A stretch of 64,000 bases of DNA, from NCBI GenBank assembly GCA_963682025.1, contig OY821519.1, positions 253,010,116 through 253,074,115 of the forward strand, read 5' to 3'. The notes beneath the pieces are model-generated. The model was not told the DNA's origin. It ran no database searches and saw only the letters and a program-made list of their open reading frames with translations. The position numbers were made by a program, and so were the translations under genes. The stretch is from Cordilura impudica (taxonomy: Eukaryota; Arthropoda; Insecta; Diptera; Scathophagidae). The first letter of the stretch is position 1. Each line of letters begins with the position of its first letter. Below, piece by piece: positions 21,530-33,559 of this stretch.

Positions 21530-21740
21530 ACTCTCCGTGACTTGCGTGACTTTGCGTGACTATTTTAAAATTAATCCTTGGCCACAATAAGTCTATGGAC
21601 CAAGTTCCAGATTGATTGGATGAGTGGAAATGGGGTGTAAATCACTCCGTGACTGTGCATGACTACCCCAAAATTAATCTGCAGTCACAACAAGACTATG
21701 AGCCAAGTTTCAGATCAATTGGATAAGGGGGATGGGGTTG
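21530..21740. repeat. Two-copy tandem repeat, ~112-bp period
   Basis: Both units contain 'ctccgtgact', 'aaaattaatc', 'cacaa', 'agtctatg' or 'agactatg', 'ccaagttycaga', and a GGATRAG..GGGG stretch. They begin at about 21531 and 21643. The units are diverged, so the duplication is not recent. The AT content is lower than in the surroundings. Confidence 0.65.
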
Positions 21741-22394
21741 CCCCACGACAGACAGAGAGTATGAGTTAAAATAAAGAGTTTAAAAAAAGATTATTGCACA
21801 ATTTTGGTAATATTTGTTGAATATCATAACTTTAATCTACTCGTACATAAATGGAAACAAATTATTTTGGTAAACAGTTCAAAAAAAATTTAATCGCTAC
21901 TTTTCATTAAGATCTGTATCAAATATTTCTATATATCTTATTTTGAGTTTTCTGGCATCGTCTATTTTTCTTATCTATATCGGAGATTTTATGAATATTG
22001 ATTTCTTTAGTATTGTAGTATTTAAAAAGAATCAATTGAATATAGGCCGTATGCCATTAGAATTTACTCCCATGGGGCTATCACCTGATATATGACAACC
22101 CGGATTCAGGTCAGTTAGAAATAACCGTTTTGTTCACTTAAACATTATAAGGTGTTATATGCGAATATACATTATTTTTTATATGAAATGAAAAAATTAT
22201 AATAAAACAAATTTATTATTTGTCAGATATATGTTTATAGTCAAAATTTAATTATTAAAATATTTTTACTTAAACAAAAAATTTCGTTTCCTCATATTAA
22301 GTACTTAACAGAAATAACAATAACAATAATACTTAACAATATCATTCTCTGTTAAAAATCTTAACAGATATTTATTTTGATATTTATCTTCACA
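21741..22394. other. Gene-free AT-rich region
   Basis: No gene is seen. Several TTAACAG/CTGTTAA words occur between 22290 and 22370. They resemble the ends of the small inverted element at 63342-63567, but no boundaries can be set. Confidence 0.4.
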
Positions 22395-22651
22395 CCCTTT
22401 TAATAAGCGTGTGTTGATGTTTTCAACTATTAATAATACTTTACACAGGCACAACTCTTATACCAATCGAATCTACATCACTTTTTAGTCGATTTAGCGA
22501 CGTTCGCCCGGCCGTCTGTTAGTACACGTAAACCTCAAATGCAAATTAAACGTCACCATTATGAAAAAAAAAAAATATTTTGATTAAATTTTTTTTATCG
22601 GGCATATATTTTGGCTGCGTAGAGCGACTTTAACTTCTTACCTGTTTTTAT
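22395..22651 (+). repeat. Family-1 (GTCY)n element, deleted copy
   Basis: It contains 'gtgtgttgatgttttcaac', 'ataccaatcgaatctacatc' and a decayed GTCY block ('gcccggccgtctgttag'). The end 'agcgactttaacttcttacc' plus TGTTTTTA corresponds to the family terminus. Confidence 0.6.
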
Positions 22652-23641
22652 TGTTTTTGTTTTTTGTTTTTTGGTATTCAATTTGTCTTTAAATTAACAT
22701 ATTTATATGCTAATTCAGATAAAAATATTTGCTTTTTTTAATATTAATATCTGGAAATTCTTGCTCAAGAATCATTTGAATTTTTTTTAATTATCGTATG
22801 ACTTCTTAAGTCTCAAATCATTCTTATAGGGATCAAACTTTGGATATTCTAATGCCGGCTGCGTTTAATAATGACTTTCATTGGTGTTCTATGAAGTACT
22901 TAGGAAACTTATATGTTTTCTACTCTATTAAAAGAAAAATAATGCAATTTTTCAAATAGTAATGAATTCTTTTTATAGCAGACACGACCAATGGTTTTTT
23001 ATAAAAAGATATTAAACTAGAAACTGTCCAACAAAAAAAAGCAACTAACTTTAATTGATATTCGAATTTAAAGTTTCAACAATTTTAAAGTGGTAGCCAC
23101 ACCCAACATCGGTTGTAATATTGAGTTTAAGATGCATGTGGAGGCTCTCAAAGATTCAACACAGCCTTGTTCGTTTTATACAATTCAATATATTATTATT
23201 ATACCATTAACATTATCTGTCACTATCGGAAATATTTACCAATATAGGAAATTTTTATTTAAACATGAGTACTTAAATTTTATTATTTTATTTTAAAAAA
23301 ATAGCATATTTATAAAAAAATTTAATAATTTTTATTTATTTTTTTATAATTTTTATTACCCAACATCACTTTCAGTTACACATTAATCTAAAATTAAATT
23401 TTAAAATACCAACTAACTCAGAATGAGAAATAAATATGAAATTCGTCTGTCCAAATAAATATTTAGTGTAGTGAAACTCGTACGGGCGAATATAAAGATT
23501 TTTAAAAATCACTACTTTTGACATTATCATAAATATTATAAATTATGATAAAACAATGTCACAGATTTCTTTTCTGAGGCCATTCACTCTTTATGGGAGT
23601 AAAAATTCTCAAATTAATCTCAATTTATATTTGAAATGCCT
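22652..23641. other. Gene-free AT-rich region
   Basis: No recognisable coding or repeat structure is seen. The + strand open frame 23090-23296 has no family motif. Confidence 0.5.
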
Positions 23642-24152
23642 TTTTATACACTCCACACCAATGAGTAAAGAGTATATATAGGTTTGTCATTCCCTTGGTA
23701 ACGCATTGAAAAATAAATTTGTGACCCCATAAAGTGTATATATTCGTGATTACAGCTGGAGTCCGTGTGTCCGTTTGTCCGTCCGTATGTCTGTTGGAAT
23801 ATTGCTCATTCACAAAGTAAATCATTTACCTCAGTAAGGTTATGACAACGTAATTTGCCATTATTTCGGGCAGATTGGTATTGAAAATGGGGAGAATTGA
23901 TTATCATTGTGCCGAGATATGTCTAAAAAGATGAGGACACCTCTATAAAATTTTAATAATTCAGTTTATTTGTCGTAATAATTTAGTATTAAGTTTATCA
24001 AATTATCAAATTCTTGCTATTTATAATATTTTTTTTTTACATTTGATGTAAATAGGACAATAAGTTGTCTAGATATTAATGTAAATGTAAAACGGATGTG
24101 GAGGTACCAAAGATTCGGCTCAGCCGAATTTAACACTCTTACTTGTTTTCAA
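23642..24152 (+). repeat. Family-2 interspersed element, near complete
   Basis: It begins 'tatacactccacaccaatga' and contains 'gtgaccccataaagtgtat' and 'ttgtccgtccgtatgtctg'. It ends with the hairpin ATTCGGCTCAGCCGAAT, then 'ttaacactcttacttgttt'. The 7-bp-stem hairpin about 20 bases from the end, and the TTACTTGTTTT terminus shared with family 1, suggest the two families have a common origin. Confidence 0.72.
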
Positions 24153-24657
24153 TCGGCTTTGATTTATACAATAGTCATATTCTTTAGCTAGTAGTTGAAA
24201 TTTATAAGTCAGTCTAAATTCTATCTTAATTTCATGTTTCTTAAACTATACAGAAAATTTTTGAAAATATATTTTAAATTTTTGGTTTTGTAAAATTTTT
24301 TACTAATATTTATAAATGTTTACAGCAATTAAAATGTTTAAAAATAATATTGATAATTGGCTAACTTTTTTAATCTTATATTTTAATCGGTATGAAATTA
24401 ACTTTTCTGTGCATTTTTCAATTCATAAATTATTCATTAATATTTTAACTCTTAGCTGCCTCATCATCTCATTCGTAAATTCCCTAAAAGCATAACAGCC
24501 TTAACCTCTCCTACTCATAATTTTAACAAATTATGTGTTGCATGCTTGATGGCTAATAATATTAATTTTCATTCCATTTTATATACACTTATATATAAAT
24601 TAAATTTTAGGTGTATTCTTAAAAGTTTATAGTTGTTTATTTTATCAAGATTTATAT
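24153..24657. other. Gene-free AT-rich region
   Basis: Nothing recognisable. The composition is very AT-rich, with scattered ATTTTTTAA runs. Confidence 0.5.
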
Positions 24658-25013
24658 ATTTATACCCTATAACCGTCTGTGGTAAGGACACAAAAAGTTT
24701 GTGTTGATGTTTGTAGCTAACAAAAATACTTGACCTACACTGAACTTCTAATACACCGATCGACTAAGTAGTGATCTTTACGAAGTCCAACCGTCCGCCT
24801 GTTTGTCCAGTCTTGCAATCAAAATTCAGGTACGTAAGTTTCACTCGGCTTAAGGGCGATTGCCATTGTATTGGAGAAACTAGTTCCTATTCAAACCTAG
24901 CCCCCATACATACATATATTCATTGATGACTTCACCAAGCAAACTCAAGTTAAAGGATATCGCATAGTCGGCCTAGCCCGACTATAATATTCTTCTTTGA
25001 TTTATATTTATCA
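24658..25013 (+). repeat. Family-1 (GTCY)n element, internally deleted
   Basis: It starts 'atttataccctataacc' and contains 'tgtgttgatgtttgtagc' and a reduced GTCC block near 24788. It jumps to 'cctagcccccatacatac' and ends 'gcatagtcggcctagcccg', then 'actataatattcttctttg'. The 3' palindrome is decayed. Confidence 0.72.
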
Positions 25014-26187
25014 TTTATTAAAAAAAAAAAAAAAAAACAAATTTATTTGTCAGTCAACTTGAAAATTTTCAATAAATATTTCATAGAGTTCATGATTTCC
25101 AATCTGGTTACTAGTCCATTAAAGGCAATATAAAAAATTTTTTCTTAAATTGTCTATTTGAATTCATAAATATTGTTACGTAACGCTTAAAATATTTTTA
25201 AAATAAATATTTTATTTATAAGCAATATTAAATAATAAAAACATCCAAAGCAAATGTATTGGACAAATGAAATTCATATAGAAGACAATTTAAATAGTGC
25301 AATATAAAATTGTTGAACTAATCAAAAACACAATTTACAAAGAGCTGGAAAAAAAGGCCAGTTATAATGATAAAGTGTATTCTAGTTAACAGCTCGAAGG
25401 TTTAAGTTTTAAATAGATTTCATAACATGATAAAAGCTTTTAAATTATCAGAGTTATTAACATTTAAAATAAAAAATTATTTAAATTAACAATACTCATA
25501 GACCTTTACATTAACAAACTTTAAGCAATTTTAAATATAAATAAAAGTTTACAAACTCTTAACCTGTTATCAAATAGAAAATTTTATTAAAACTCCTTTT
25601 GCTTTTTTATTGTAAATTAAAAAACTAGAAATTTAAATATTTTCTGAATACTAGGTCGTATGAGTATTATAAATTATGATATTTTTTCATATAAATAAAC
25701 TCTAAAACTATTTAAGTTTTTCATAAAATTTATGATTTCAAGCTCTAATAATAACCTTAAAACTTTAAACGGTACAGCAGCCATAAACAAAAGTTATAAA
25801 CTTTAAACCTAAGTTATGACACTAATAAAAAAAGCTATATACTTTATTTTTTCATTAACACTAGCTGCATTTAAGGCAAAAAAAAAACTACAAAACTATC
25901 TAACGTAAAGGCTGATGGCATAATATATAAAAGAATTTCTTTATAAGAAAAAAAACTAAAAGATTTCCCTTTATATTGCCATTCTAAGGATATATTGCCA
26001 AAGTATTTATTTAAATTTTTCTCTTAAATTTTCCTACAAAGTCAAGGTGTTTGCTTGTATTGACATTGCAGTTTAACCTGCACACTAGGAAATGTACAAA
26101 ATGGTGTATATACGGTCGCTATAAATCTTAGTTGTGTTTCTAGATTTTTCACCCAGCATTGACAATAACGAATGAAATATCGTTGAG
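25014..26187. other. Gene-free AT-rich region
   Basis: A poly-A run lies at 25020-25037. No other element or coding region is recognised. Confidence 0.5.
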
Positions 26188-26226
26188 TATAAATTCTAAC
26201 ACACCTCAACACTCTAATTCAGTCTC
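26188..26226 (+). promoter_or_regulatory. Candidate core promoter: TATA box plus initiator
   Basis: TATAAAT at 26188-26194 is followed by TTCAGTC with its A at 26221, 33 bases downstream. TCAGTC fits the insect initiator TCAKTY, and the spacing is close to the usual 30-31 bases. Only very short frames follow (an ATG near 26256 opens five codons), so no product is visible. Chance occurrence in AT-rich DNA is possible. Confidence 0.28.
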
Positions 26227-27472
26227 AGACAAATTTATAGAGAATTACAACTGTAGATGGCAGTGCGTAAATGAACAAAAGCGACAACAAAAAAACTAAA
26301 TTCTGCAAAAGATAAACTACAGCAGGACAGAAAGTATTCTTCCTGGTCTATTTAAAAACATATTTATCAATGTAGTTACAACAAAAAACACAAAAAAAAA
26401 TGTAACAAATTCGGACGATTTATAACGACTACAGTTTGCACTATACATAATAAATTCGTATGTGTTTCTTTTTTAGACAAATATCAAAAAATCGATTTTT
26501 GTTGAAAAATCTTAATCTTTTGTGATTCGCTGTTGTTTGAATAACGAATGTTTGGTTCTTTACATTACATGGTCCTTCGGTCGTCAAAAAGCTGGAAAAG
26601 ACGAATAAAAATTATATTGAAAATTAATTTCTTATTTCAAAAAAATACGTGTAAACAAAAGGATTTTTTTCAGCAAAAAGTACCATTTCCCACAAAAACG
26701 TATACTTTTACACAAAAAGTACTTTTCCAACCATTTTTTTGGATTTTTTTTTAAAGGAAATAAGGGTTTTAAATAAAAAGTAAGCCTTTTCTACGAAACT
26801 AAAAATAATTCCTTTTTAGACAAAAATATATTTTTTTATAATAAGTACCTTTTTATAATAAAAGTACCTTTTTATTACAAAAAGCCTCTTTATATAAAAA
26901 AAGTACCTTTTTATACCTAATATTCTTTTCTCTATAAAAATTATCTTTTTATACACTAAGTACTATTTTTATAAAAATTACCTTTTTATACAAAAAGTAC
27001 ATTTGAAAACGAACTTTCAAAAAAGTACCACGTTATACAAAAAGTATCTTTTGATATAAAGAGTTCGTTATATACAAAAAATAACTTTTTACAAAAAGGC
27101 AACTTTTTTTAAAACAAGCACCTTTTAAAACAAGAAGTAATATTTTATACAAAAAATACCCTTTTCCACAAAAGGAACCTTTTAAAAAAATATATAGCTT
27201 TTTATATAAAAATTATCTTTTTATACAAAAATATTTTTTTATACAGAAATACCTCCTCATATTAAAATTATCTCTTTATACAATAAGCATTTTTTTTTAC
27301 AAAAAGTACCTTTTTCTACAAAAAGTACCTTTGAAAAAATTATTGTTTATAAAATTATCATGTAATACAATAAATAACTTTTTATAGAAAAGGCAACTTT
27401 TTATACAAAACGTAACTTTTAAAAAATACATTGTTAAATAAAGTACCTTTTTATACAAAAAGAATCTTTTCT

Positions 27473-28229
27473 TTGGGTATAATGACTTTGTGCTGCTGTT
27501 TGTAACAACCAAAAATATTTGACCTAGACCCATCTTTAATTATACCGATCGAATCAGAATCACTTTCTGAGTTGATTTAACAATGTCCGTCCGTCCGTAC
27601 GTCTGTGTGTCCATGTAAAGCTTGTAATCAAACTGCAGGTCGCAAATATGAATATATTTTGATGAAATTTGGTATATAAGCTTTTATCGGCCATGGGATG
27701 AACGCTATTGAAATTGGTGAGAATCGGTCCATGTTCAGACCTAGCCCCCATACAAATTACCCATATGAAATCGACATAAATTGCCATAAGATCCAAATTG
27801 TCATATAGATCTTACTCAAATTGGGTTTGTATGCGTTCATTACATCCACTAATGAGTAGTCCAAAAATGATCCCTTTGACCCCATATAGAGCTGCTTCCC
27901 GATCTTCACTTAAATCTATTAAAAAACAAAAATATTGCACTGATTCTTCTCAAAATTTGTTTGTACATATTTTTGCAAAATACAAGAGACTTTACCAAAC
28001 ATGATCAGGATCGGTCCATTTTTGGACCTAGTCCCTTTATAGATATAGCATCCGATATGAACTTTATCATATCTGCAGCCAAAAAAATTAATAAAAATCC
28101 CACTCAAATTTGGTTTTTGCTTATTTTCAATGTCCAGTTAGTTGGGCCTAAGAGATAGGGTTTCTAAACGCATGGTATAGGGTATCGTATAGTCGGTCTA
28201 GACCGACTATAATTTTCTTACTTGTTTTA
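27473..28229 (+). repeat. Family-1 (GTCY)n element nested in minisatellite A
   Basis: It starts 'tttgggtataatgactttg', so the first ~25 bases are missing. It contains 'tgtccgtccgtccg' and carries the perfect palindrome GTCGGTCTAGACCGAC at 28192-28207. It ends 'ttttcttacttgtttta' at 28229. It is very similar to the copies at 14374-15175 and 39143-39931. The open frames 27560-27796, 27798-28004 and 27961-28158 are repeat-internal. Confidence 0.8.
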
Positions 28230-29236
28230 TTCTATAATACCTTTTACACAAAAAGTACCCTTTTTACAAGAGTACTTATTATAACAAAAGTTTCCTTTCA
28301 TAGAAAATGTACAAAAAATTGCCTTTTTCTATACACAAAAAGTAGCTTTTACACAAAAAGTACTATTATACACAAAAAGTACTCTGTTTACAAAGGTATA
28401 CACAGGCAATTTTTAACTTTCTATACGAAACGTACGGTTGACACAAAAATTAACTTTTTATATATAAATAGCACCAATAAATACAAAAAGTAGATATTAA
28501 AATAAAAAGAACCTTCTTATACAAAGAGTATATTTTTATGCAAAAGAATATTTTTAAGAAGTACCTTTTTATACAAAAAGCACCTTTTTCATACAACAAG
28601 TACTTTCCTACCTTAATACTCATTATAGATTTTCATACAAAAAGTACCTTTTTATACAAAAAATAACATTTTGTACAATAAGTAGCTTTTATACAAAAAG
28701 TAGCTTTTTGTAAAATGTAAATTTTTATAAAAAAAAGTAACTTTTTATACAAAAAGTTGCTTCTTATAAAAAACACCTTTTATACAAAAAATGCCTTTTT
28801 AAACAAGAAGTATCTTTTTATTCTATAATACCTTTTACACAAAAAGTACCCTTTTTACAAGAGTACTTATTATAACAAAAGTTTCCTTTCATAGAAAATG
28901 TACAAAAAAGTGCCTTTTTCTATAAACAAAAAGTATCTTTTACACAAAAAGTACTATTTTACACAAAAAGTACTCTGTTTACAAAAGTATACAACAGGTA
29001 ATTTTTACCTTTCTATACGAAACGTACGGTTGACACAAAAATTAACTTTTGATATATAAAAAGTACCAATAAATACAAAAAGTAGATATTTAAATAAAAA
29101 GAACCTTCTTATAAAAAGAGTATATTTTTATGCAAAATCATATTTTTAAGAAGTACCTTTTTATACAAAAAGCACCTTTTTCATACAACAAGCACCTTCC
29201 TATTTTAATACTCATTATACATTTTCATACAAAAAA
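28229..29236. repeat. Direct duplication inside minisatellite A, 591-bp offset
   Basis: Copy 1 (28229-28645) and copy 2 (28820-29236) share long stretches such as 'attctataatacctttta', 'cttattataacaaaagttt', 'ctatacgaaacgtacggtt' and 'acacaaaaattaactttt', with small differences. The first copy starts exactly where the nested family-1 element ends. Confidence 0.8.
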
Positions 29237-30460
29237 TACCCTTTTACACAAAATTAGCCTTTTTATAGAAATGTAACTCTTTTTTTTTAAAAAGAAATTT
29301 TCCAAAGAGTAACGTTTTTAACAAAAAGTACCTTTTTGATTTAAGAAAATTTGCTTTTCAAATTAAATACAAATATTTTCAGCAAAAAAAACCGTTTCTA
29401 ACTAAAAGTATCAAAAGTTCACTTTTAAACAAAAATTTTATTTTTTCTAGCTAAAAGTGTCTTTTTTTAAATAAAAATTAGCGTTATACCAAGACCTTTC
29501 TACGTTTTCCAACAAAATGTACCTCTTCCATCAAAAATCTTTTAAAAACTTTAACTTAAAGAAAAAAACATTTTTAAACAAAAAGTACATTTTAAAAGCA
29601 GAGGTACTATTCCAACAAAGATCGTATTTATGGCAAGAAGTATCTTTCAGTAACTTTAAGAATAAAAAAATTGTTTTCTTAAGTAGAAGGTCCTTTCAAA
29701 GAAAGTAACTTTTACATGTAGTATATTTTTAAGCGATAACCAGACAGTATCTATTTCCAAAAAAAAGTACCTTTATAAACAAAAAGTTTATTTCTAAATG
29801 AAATAAGTAAAATTTTTTTCTTTTATCAAAAAATACATTCTTCTACTAAAAGTACCTTTTCCCAGATTAAAGGTACCTATTGAAGAGAATCTACCAACAA
29901 AAAGTAAGTTTTTACAGCAAAAAAAAAGTATTTTTGTTTTAAATTACCTTATGGAACAAAAAGCAGCTTTTACAGTAGAAGGTATCTATCCAAAATAAAA
30001 TAATAAATATATAAATAAACTAATGAACCTAAAGCAGCTTAAGCAAGAAAATTTGTCTTTTCCACCAAAAAGTAGGTTTTTATATAAAAGAACGTTAATA
30101 TAAAAATTTATATATTTTTGTCAACAAATAATTTTCAAAATTAAAAAAAACAAAAAAATGCTCTTTAATACAAATAGTATCTTCTAAGTAACAAGTACAT
30201 TTTGGACTTAATTACATTTAGCAACAAAAAATTCCTTTTCCAAAATTTCTTTTCTTCCTACATAAAAAGTAAATATTTGAAGAGTGTCTTTTTTAAACAA
30301 AAAATCAATTTTAAATAAAAGAAAGGAAACTTTTTAATAAAAAATAAGTAGCATTTGCAAAGAATTATTTATTTCGAAGAAAGTTATTTCCCAACAACAT
30401 TGTATTTGTTTTTTGTTAAAGGATTAAATTTGTTCTAGTTCTAGCAAAACAAAGTTCTGA

Positions 30461-31309
30461 AAATGACTCTTGAGAAAAGACAGACTATGCCGTATTTAAA
30501 ATAAAAGTTATGGAAATCTCTCGTTTTTTTGCATTTTATAATGCCTATATTTGCTGCAACTACATATGTATGTGCTTTTGTATGAAGAATTATAAAAAAA
30601 AAAAATTGGGTTGTAAAACAAGAATAAGCGCGAAATGGCTTTTATAATCAGCGTTAAGCATGCACATACAAGAAAACGTCAAAATCTTAAATTTATTTAG
30701 ATAATCCGAACATTTTTGATATGTAAACATCTATACTCGTAGAGGGGTAAATTTATATTTCACAGTGCAATCACAAAAATAGCGTAACATGTGAGCTTAC
30801 ATGTTACGCTGTGAGCCGTAAAACAAATCGGTGTGACTTATGATTGCATTGGTAAAAAAATTATGATATAAAATTTTTTCAGCTTATTCAACAACCCCTT
30901 ACTGTAAAATGTTAAAAATTTCACAATATAAACGTATAACACATACATAATTTAACAACCCCACAAATTTGCTACAAGTGGTACATAGATGACGCTTTCT
31001 GTTTGATTTTAAAAAAGTAACATAAAAAATCTTTAATTACTAGATATTTACACATCTCCCCTGTGTTCGGATTCACATGATTTTTTTTTTACTTACAATT
31101 ATATTCGAGCATGAGTTTAGGTCTTTGTTAAACAAATGCTCTTAATATTTTTCTTTAAATCTAAAAAAGATCTTAATTTTTCATATGTTTATAGAAAAAG
31201 TCATACCAGCTTTCATTTTGAATCGTCTTCAGATGAGGCATACATTCGACGAAGAATTATAATATTGTGTCGAGGCTGTAGAATATTCAGATTTATGTTT
31301 ATTCGTATA
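30461..31309. other. Gene-free region containing a nested hairpin
   Basis: Apart from the hairpin at 30763-30851, I see no recognisable element. The + strand open frame 31136-31345 has no family motif. Confidence 0.45.
30763..30851. repeat. Nested inverted repeat with a 12-bp perfect stem
   Basis: The inner stem AGCGTAACATGT (30781-30792) pairs with ACATGTTACGCT (30799-30810) across the loop GAGCTT. An outer pair, CAGTGCAATCA (30763-30773) and TGATTGCATTG (30841-30851), matches at ten of eleven positions. It could be a tiny MITE or a structured transcript. Nothing indicates which. Confidence 0.6.
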
Positions 31310-31650
31310 ACAACGTTACTTTTTTGTATAAGGAACTTTTTTTAATAAGGTACTGTTTTAAAAAAGGTACTTACTTAAAAAAAATTTTCCCTGTTTAATA
31401 GTACTTGTTTTTAAAAATGTACTTTTATTTAAAAAAATATAATTTATTTGGAACTTTTCATAACATGGTATTTTTTGAAAAGGGTACATATTTAAAAAGA
31501 TTCTTTTAAATAAAAAATTTCCTTTTTGGAAAGAAATAAATATTTAACTAAAACTTTTTTTTTTAAAAAGGGACCTAAAATACTCTCCTTTAAAAAGTAC
31601 ATATTTTTTGAAAATATGAAACGATGTTTTTTTAATAAAGGTTAATGATC
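31310..31650. repeat. GTAC minisatellite, short block
   Basis: Degenerate units of the type AAAAAAGGTACTT or AATAAGGTACT. It ends next to the Helitron-like copy that starts at 31663. Confidence 0.65.
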
Positions 31651-31662
31651 GAAAATAGAAAA

Positions 31663-32089
31663 TCTATAATTTTAATAGGCAAGGCGATTTTTAGTGAGTC
31701 CCTACGCCTTTAGTTATCAACCAATTTTGACAAAATATATACGATTTGAAAGGTACTTCTTTGCAGATGTCCACCATCTTTAGAAATGTGCACCATCTCG
31801 TACACTATTTTGAAGTAAAAATCATTTAAAGTTGCTACTAACATATACTAAAACGCGCTTATACAATTATTTACTGACAAACCCATTTATATATCTTCTG
31901 TGTGTTCAGCAAATATTTATAATGAAATTTAACGAATTTTATTTATAATTTAAAATTTAAAGAATTTCATTTAATATTCATAAATTATATTTATATATAT
32001 ATTAAAAAAACATAGAAAGAAAAAAATTTAATGAATAAATAAAATTTCCTAGAATTTGCACTCGAATTTCGAGATCTTGGCTCAGCTAG
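31663..32089 (+). mobile_element. Helitron-like non-autonomous element (TC...CTAG family)
   Basis: It begins TCTATAATTTTAATAGGC, preceded by A, then 'aaggcgattttta'. The middle has 'catttaaagttgctactaac' and 'cttctgtgtgttcagc'. A palindrome CTCGAATTTCGAG lies near 32061-32073. It ends 'ggctcagCTAG' before T. It is 427 bp and non-coding. Confidence 0.68.
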
Positions 32090-33559
32090 TAATATAATAA
32101 TAAAGGATATTTTTGAAATGGTACGTTTTGTTGAAGATTGTGTATTATTTAAAAGTGGCTTCTAGTTTTTAACAAATTTTATGCAATAATTATTCATGCT
32201 TGTGTCTATAAAGCAGACGGACTAAAAGACATGACTGGATCCAAAATATATACTAATATTAGTAAATAAATTCGAAATACTTCAATGGGATATACAAACG
32301 GAATGAAAAAATAAATACATCAGATTTCTGCGTGAAGCATTTACAAAGCAAACAGATTTTAACTTTAGTCTCTGTCATACTTAAATACAGGATATCTATA
32401 AAAATTACTATAGCTGTCTGTTGCCATCAAAAAAAAAAGCTGGTTAATGAAAGAATATGTTTTTATTTTTATTTAAAATACAAAATGAACTATTTTAAAC
32501 AGAAATCATCATTATATATTCGAAAAATATTCGAAGCATTAACTTCGAAACAAAAATGCAGTGTGATCTAAACGTTAAGCAACCATAAACAAACTGTGAT
32601 ATTTTATTTTATTTTATATTTTACATTAATTCATTAAATAAATGTTTCGTATTGTGTCTTTTTGTATAAAAAAGACATGTAAGAAAAATTGACAAAGAAG
32701 GATTATATAATGTGAGTTTAATTGTTACAATGGCAGGAACACTGAGCTGTTTATTTTGAAGATGAGGATGTTAGAAAATCATCAACGAAAGGTCGGATAA
32801 TTAAATATGAAATTAATTAATTAATTAGAGAAATCTAAAAAAAAACAACAAATATAATAGAAAAATATTGAATACATTTACAAACAAAAACAAATATTTT
32901 TAATAATAGCTAAAATAGTATTTAATTTACAATCCAACCAACCAAAATCCTAAATCACTGTTAATAAACATCTCCAACAACAAATTGAATAACACCCCAT
33001 TATAAGCTGTCATTATAAAAATTTACATTTAAAACTGTGAATATTACCCAAATTTTTTTGTAATGTATTTTTGTTTTGTATTTCTTTTAACCACTTTTTT
33101 ATAAGTACAACTCTTTTCTAACGAACTACTTGTTTGCTTCTATCAAAAAAAAGCATATACCGTGCTAGCTAAAATCATATTACAAAAACCTTATGAAATC
33201 TGCAACAAAAAAAACTAAATTTCAAAACAAACTTATGTATTTTCAATGAACCGTCAAAGACCTTCCAAAAAAAATAAATAAATAAAATACTATACAAAAC
33301 ATAAGACTTTTTCTTTGCCAAAATAGAAAGTGGTAAACATATAAATGCATATTTTTCTAAGTTGCCACCTTCCAACAAAAAAAAAAACCTTTTAAAAAAG
33401 ACATCATACACATTTGCATTCGACATGGAAAAAAAAACTATTAAACTTTTAAATGTTTTTTTTTTTTTAAGAAGACTAAAAAGAACTGAATTTCGAGGAA
33501 GGTAGCCCAAGCAGTAGAGACAGATTAAAAATAATATAATAACTAGCATTACATAAATT
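32090..33559. other. Gene-free AT-rich region
   Basis: No gene is recognised. The minus-strand frame 33175-33549 (124 codons) is Phe/Leu/Lys-rich and derives from A/T runs. The + strand frame 32332-32571 has no motif. I see nothing else. Confidence 0.45.

Larger units (their letters stand above)
26640..30460. repeat. GTAC minisatellite A, ~19-20-bp unit AAAAAGTACCTTTTTATAC
   Basis: The unit is repeated with much variation over nearly 4 kb and decays toward 30.4 kb. The unit centre AAAAGTACCTTTT is close to its own complement. A family-1 element is nested at 27473-28229. A block of about 415 bp is duplicated at a 591-bp distance (28229-28645 and 28820-29236). Open frames inside the array, such as 26548-26754, 27297-27533 and 29517-29708, are repeat translations (Lys/Phe/Tyr/Thr-rich) and not genes. 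Confidence 0.85.

Noticed and set aside
26640..30460. CRISPR-like regular spacing in the minisatellite
   Set aside because: Units are tandem without unique spacers, the genome is eukaryotic, and no cas-like genes exist. It is a minisatellite.
33175..33549. 124-codon minus-strand frame
   Set aside because: It is Phe/Leu/Lys-rich, derived from A- and T-runs, with no recognisable domain or start context. It is most likely chance in AT-rich DNA.
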